64,000 bases of DNA from Phaeosaccion multiseriatum (lineage: Eukaryota; Ochrophyta, other classes), in the NCBI GenBank assembly GCA_965112735.1, contig CBCOSG010000001.1:62001-126000 (forward strand). The letters run 5' to 3'. Of the stretch, positions 58,903-64,000 are shown one piece after another; positions within the stretch are counted from its first letter, which is position 1; each line of letters opens with the position of its first letter. The notes below the pieces were generated by a model, which saw nothing but the letters and a program-made list of their open reading frames with translations, was not told the DNA's origin and searched no databases. Position numbers and translations under genes: made by a program.

Positions 58903-59259
58903 ATGCTTTACCTATGGGGAATCTACGCCGAACCTTCTCTCAATTTTCGCCAGGCTCTCACTCAGGTTTACGGTTTGGGAAAATTTAGAGCGGACTTAAT
59001 AGGTAAATATTTAGGTATGAAGCCTACTACCTTTTGCACTTTTCTTAGTCCGCTACATCAAACCAAACTTCAACATATGATGAAGATTGTATTTTGGAAA
59101 ACTAATAGTTTTTTACGTCAGCAAAGATTTGAGAAACTTACAAGTTTAAAAGAAATTCGTTGCTATAGAGGAATACGTCACGGGCAGTCTCTGCCAACAC
59201 GAGGTCAAAGAACTCACGCCAACGCTAGAACAGCAAAAAGTCATAAATCGAAGACTTGA
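58903..59259 (+). CDS. rps13: rps13, second copy
   Basis: Mirror of 10639-10995, identical product. Overlaps rps11 by four bases. Confidence 0.94.
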   Translation: MLYLWGIYAEPSLNFRQALTQVYGLGKFRADLIGKYLGMKPTTFCTFLSPLHQTKLQHMMKIVFWKTNSFLRQQRFEKLTSLKEIRCYRGIRHGQSLPTRGQRTHANARTAKSHKSKT

Positions 59260-59663
59260 GCCTTTTGATGCAAACTCCTACAAAAATCTTTACTGAAGCA
59301 GGTATCCTTCACCTCAGCTTAGGTCGTCGTAATACTCTATTCACCTTTTATAACAAATCAAAATCTCTTGTTTGTGCCACCTCCAATGGATGTGTAGGCT
59401 TTACCAAAGCTACCCGAAGGACTTCATATGCCAGTGAAATACATACCAAACATTTTTTACAAATCTTACAACAAAGAAAGGTTTGTAAACTACGTCTTCA
59501 TGTAGAGGGTTTTAATAAAAGTCGTAAGAAAGTGTTACAACTTTTGCGAAAAGGAAAAAAGACTAAAACCTTTGAGGTGGGCTGGGAAAAAACTAATTAT
59601 CCTCATAATGGTTGCCGAACTAAAAAGCAAATTCGCCGTAAGAGGCGTCGACGTGATCTTTAG
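59256..59663 (+). CDS. rps11: rps11, second copy
   Basis: Mirror of 10235-10642, identical product. Confidence 0.92.
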   Translation: MSLLMQTPTKIFTEAGILHLSLGRRNTLFTFYNKSKSLVCATSNGCVGFTKATRRTSYASEIHTKHFLQILQQRKVCKLRLHVEGFNKSRKKVLQLLRKGKKTKTFEVGWEKTNYPHNGCRTKKQIRRKRRRRDL

Positions 59664-59789
59664 ACCTAAAACTTTCGAAGAAAATAGCCAAAAACCTAAT
59701 AAGTTTGTATTGAAAATTGTATACAATTTTTTTATAAGTTTAAAACTTATTTTATTCTATGTAAACTTTTTTACCCTGTTTTTTAATCT

Positions 59790-60584
59790 ATGATACAAAA
59801 TCATCGACATCCTTTCCATTTAGTTGACCCGAGTCCCTGGCCGCTAACCACAGCCTTTGGAAGCCTAAATTTGACTTTTGGGCTGGTAATGTACATGCAC
59901 CAGTATGAAAGTGGATGGTTTTTAATTGAAGTGGGAGTTCTTAGCCTTCTTCTTTGTGTGTTTGCTTGGTGGGGAGACGTAGTTCGGGAAGGAAGCTTAG
60001 AAGGCCGACATACCACCGCAGTTCAAGCAAATCTGCGAATGGGTGTTGTACTCTTTATTGTTTCTGAGCTTATGTTTTTCGTAGCCTTTTTTTGGGCTTT
60101 CTTTCATTCGAGTTTATCTCCAGTAGTGGAGATCGGCGGGGTTTGGCCTCCTGTAGGTGTAGAAGTTATAAATCCTTGGGGGGTACCCTTGCTAAACACA
60201 GCTATTCTTTTAACCTCTGGTTTTTTTTTAACTTGGTCTCACCATAGTCTTCTTCTTGGAGGCCAAAGATCAGCCTTATGGGGATTAAGTACATGTATCG
60301 GATTGGCTGTAATCTTTACGGCCTTGCAAGCCTTTGAGTATATGAATTTAGGCTTTGCTATGTCCGATGGAATTTTTGGATCTGTATTTTATTTAAGCAC
60401 AGGCTTCCATGGATTCCATGTTATTATAGGGAGTATTTTTCTTACAATCTGCCTGTTCCGCTTTGCCATGGGGCATTTTAGCCGCCAGCATCACTTAGGT
60501 TTTGAAGCTGCCAGTTGGTATTGGCATTTTGTAGATGTAGTGTGGTTATTTCTATTTGTCTGTGTATACTGGTGGGGTTCCTGA
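59790..60584 (+). CDS. cox3: cox3, second copy
   Basis: Mirror of 9315-10109, identical product with TGA stop. Confidence 0.96.
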   Translation: MIQNHRHPFHLVDPSPWPLTTAFGSLNLTFGLVMYMHQYESGWFLIEVGVLSLLLCVFAWWGDVVREGSLEGRHTTAVQANLRMGVVLFIVSELMFFVAFFWAFFHSSLSPVVEIGGVWPPVGVEVINPWGVPLLNTAILLTSGFFLTWSHHSLLLGGQRSALWGLSTCIGLAVIFTALQAFEYMNLGFAMSDGIFGSVFYLSTGFHGFHVIIGSIFLTICLFRFAMGHFSRQHHLGFEAASWYWHFVDVVWLFLFVCVYWWGS

Positions 60585-60636
60585 GTCCCGGATATTAAAA
60601 AATTCATTTTTTATTAGCACGACCTAGACCAAAAAT

Positions 60637-62175
<1,539 letters not shown>

Positions 62176-62217
62176 TTAAGAAGTTCTTCAGTAGATAAAA
62201 CAGGTAGAAAAACTCTA

Positions 62218-63673
62218 TGCATTTTTGGATAACTGAGATTTATTTGGCTAATTGTGTCCTGTACCTAAGTATTTACGGGTGTCACCAATTAATTAGTGGT
62301 GGTCTTTGTTCCTCTCATACTCTGGTGTGGGGAATTTCGACACTTAAGTATACTGGTTTTGGCTTGGGCTGCAAAACTTAGTTTTAATCATGGAGACAGC
62401 TTATGTCCGAGTGTAGATTTAGAGTCTTTATCCCTACTTAAAATGGGTTTAATTCTTTGCTGTGCACTATGTTTCATTTTAGCTCCTACTTACCTACACG
62501 CACGTCAAATACATGCTTTTGAATACAATTTATTGTGTTTGCTTGCTTGCTTAGGTCTGTGCCTAATCCTTGTTTCCGAAAACTTCCTGAGCTTCTACTT
62601 GGGAATTGAGTTACAGAGCTTGAGTTTATACGCTTTAGCAAGCTTTCGACGAAAATCTGTGTTTTCCACAGAAGCGGGTTTAAAATATTTTATCTTGGGA
62701 GGAATTGCTTCTGGATTATTGGCTCTAGGAATCTGTATCTTATATGGATCCGCTGGCAGTTTGTGCTTTGCAGATTTGGGTCAGAGTCTGAGTGCTGGGG
62801 CTTCCAATTTTAGCCAAATGGGGTTATATTTTGTATTGTTTGGTCTCCTGTTCAAATTAGGGAGTAGCTCCTTTTCATATGTGGGCTTTGGACGTATATG
62901 AAGGAAGTCCGGCAAGCGTAAGTCTTTTTTTCGTTACGGTCCCAAAATTTGGAGTTCTTCTTTTTCTTATTAAGCTACTTTACGCCAGTTTTTATTCTAT
63001 GAGCTTCGAATGGGGCATTCTCTTAACTTGGGTCGCCTTAATGTCCGTCATCATTGGCGGTTTTGGTGGATACAAGCAAAAGTCCCTAAAACGCTTGCTA
63101 GTATTTAGTGGCATTGGGCATGGGGGTTATCTTTTTTTAGGTATTCTTGGAGGTTTAGAATTACAGAACGCTTACGTCTGCCTATTTTATTTAGGAGTTT
63201 ACATCCTAAGCAGTCTTTTAATGTGGGGAGGTCTTATGCTGTGGGGAAGTCGAAAAGAAAACCGTCAACTTGATCTATCTTCTATGGTAGATCTTAGTCT
63301 CGGAAAACCCTTGTTCGGTTTAGGATTGAGTCTAGTATGGTTTTCTTTAGCAGGCATTCCACCTTTTGCAGGATTTTTTGCCAAATTTTTAGTTCTAAAG
63401 GCAGTAGTCGACCAACAAATGGTAATTTTCGCACTTTGTTTGGTTTTTGTTTCTCTTGCCAGTGCCTTTTACTACTTACGAATGATTAAACTTTTGGTTC
63501 TGGATACCCAAAACCGTTTTGCAGTAAAGAGTCGATCTTGCTGTTTAGATGTAAATCAGGCGGAGGCTTGGGTGTTCAGTCTCAGTCTTAGTCTTTTGGT
63601 CTTTTTCTTCCTCCGGCCAAATTTAGGCTTGCTAGCTACCTATAAGTTGACCACTTACTGGTTTTCTGCATAG
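62218..63673 (+). pseudogene. nad2: nad2, second copy, frameshifted
   Basis: Mirror of 6228-7682. An extra G near 62330 (GTGTGGGGAA for GTGTGGGAA) and another near 62860 (TTAGGGAG for TTAGGAG) break the frame. The conserved segments are otherwise identical to the left copy. Confidence 0.85.
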
Positions 63674-63685
63674 TTCTATTTTGAA

Positions 63686-63757
63686 GGCGAGATAGTTCAG
63701 GGGTAGAATGTTGGACTCATAATCCGAAGGCCAAGGGTTCAAATCCCTTTTTCGCTA
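63686..63757 (+). tRNA. trnM(cau): tRNA with CAU anticodon, second copy
   Basis: Mirror of 6144-6215. Confidence 0.89.
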
Positions 63758-63772
63758 AATATATCAAATCAA

Positions 63773-63844
63773 GAGTGATTATGTCAATGGTAGACTGCTT
63801 AGCTTACACCTAAGAGGTTGGCGGTTCGAATCCGTCATTACTCA
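63773..63844 (+). tRNA. trnV(uac): tRNA-Val(UAC), second copy
   Basis: Mirror of 6057-6128. Confidence 0.92.
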
Positions 63845-63849
63845 TTCCA

Positions 63850-63938
63850 GAAGAGGTGGCTGAGGGGCTGAAAGCGTTGGTTTGCTAAATCAATATGTAG
63901 ATATTTTTATATCATGGGTTCGAATCCCATCCTCTTCA
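63850..63938 (+). tRNA. trnS(gcu): tRNA-Ser(GCU), second copy
   Basis: Mirror of 5963-6051. Confidence 0.92.
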
Positions 63939-63941
63939 TAA

Positions 63942-64000
63942 AGCGGAGTAGTTCAGGGGTGAGAATATTGGACTCATAATCCACAGATCAGGGGTTCAAA
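63942..64000 (+). tRNA. trnM(cau): tRNA with CAU anticodon, second copy, cut by the window edge
   Basis: Mirror of 5887-5959, missing its 3' end because the window stops. Confidence 0.85.

Overview
The window is mitochondrial DNA from a protist. It carries bacterial-like rns and rnl, respiratory genes (cox1, cox2, cox3, cob, atp6, atp8, nad2, nad4L, nad5, nad6, nad7, nad9, nad11), a large set of mitochondrion-encoded ribosomal protein genes (rps2, 3, 4, 7, 8, 10, 11, 12, 13, 19; rpl2, 5, 6, 14, 16) and many tRNAs. No introns were seen. The code is standard: Trp is always TGG, and TGA terminates cox3 and rps2. The rps/rpl set, together with a nad11 reduced to its Fe-S domain, fits stramenopile (ochrophyte-like) mtDNA best. 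The species cannot be named from sequence alone, and genes such as nad1, nad3, nad4, atp9 and several tRNAs must lie outside the window.

The dominating feature is a huge inverted repeat. Positions about 5901-34935 are repeated in reverse complement at 34971-64000, so the window is a palindrome folded about 34953. The two arms are separated by only 35 asymmetric bases that can themselves form a small hairpin. This looks like a linear mtDNA end closed by a hairpin and read through in the assembly, or a large inverted repeat with a minute single-copy spacer, or a fold-back artefact. The arms differ mainly by single-base homopolymer indels that break genes in one arm or the other (cob, nad2, rps3, rpl2 and others in the right arm; rps7 in the left arm), plus a 16-bp duplication in left rnl and a 7-bp insertion in a left-arm ORF.

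Left-arm layout: 1-7682 is a minus-strand block (cox2, rps10, rps8, nad6, atp6, nad5, a ten-tRNA array, nad2). cox1 is on plus; cox3, rps11 and rps13 are on minus; rpl16 and two unassigned ORFs are on plus; nad4L is on minus. From 13061 to the fold everything is on plus: nad7, rpl2-rps19-rps3-rps2-rps4, cob, orf176, rpl14-rpl5, tRNAs, a 2-kb gene-poor stretch, rns, orf61, orf280, atp8, nad11, rnl, a paralogue of orf280, rps12-rps7, nad9, tRNAs and rpl6, which stops 44 bases before the hairpin.

The accessory parts are a mosaic of duplicated gene fragments. A rps8-tail/trnM/rps10-head block, a nad9 5' fragment, the nad11 leader and a trnR gene have each been copied elsewhere. Two clearly paralogous membrane-protein ORFs, one after each rRNA gene, are linked to these copies. 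orf176 and the membrane tail of nad11 may be distant relatives. This membrane-ORF group is the best candidate here for something undescribed.
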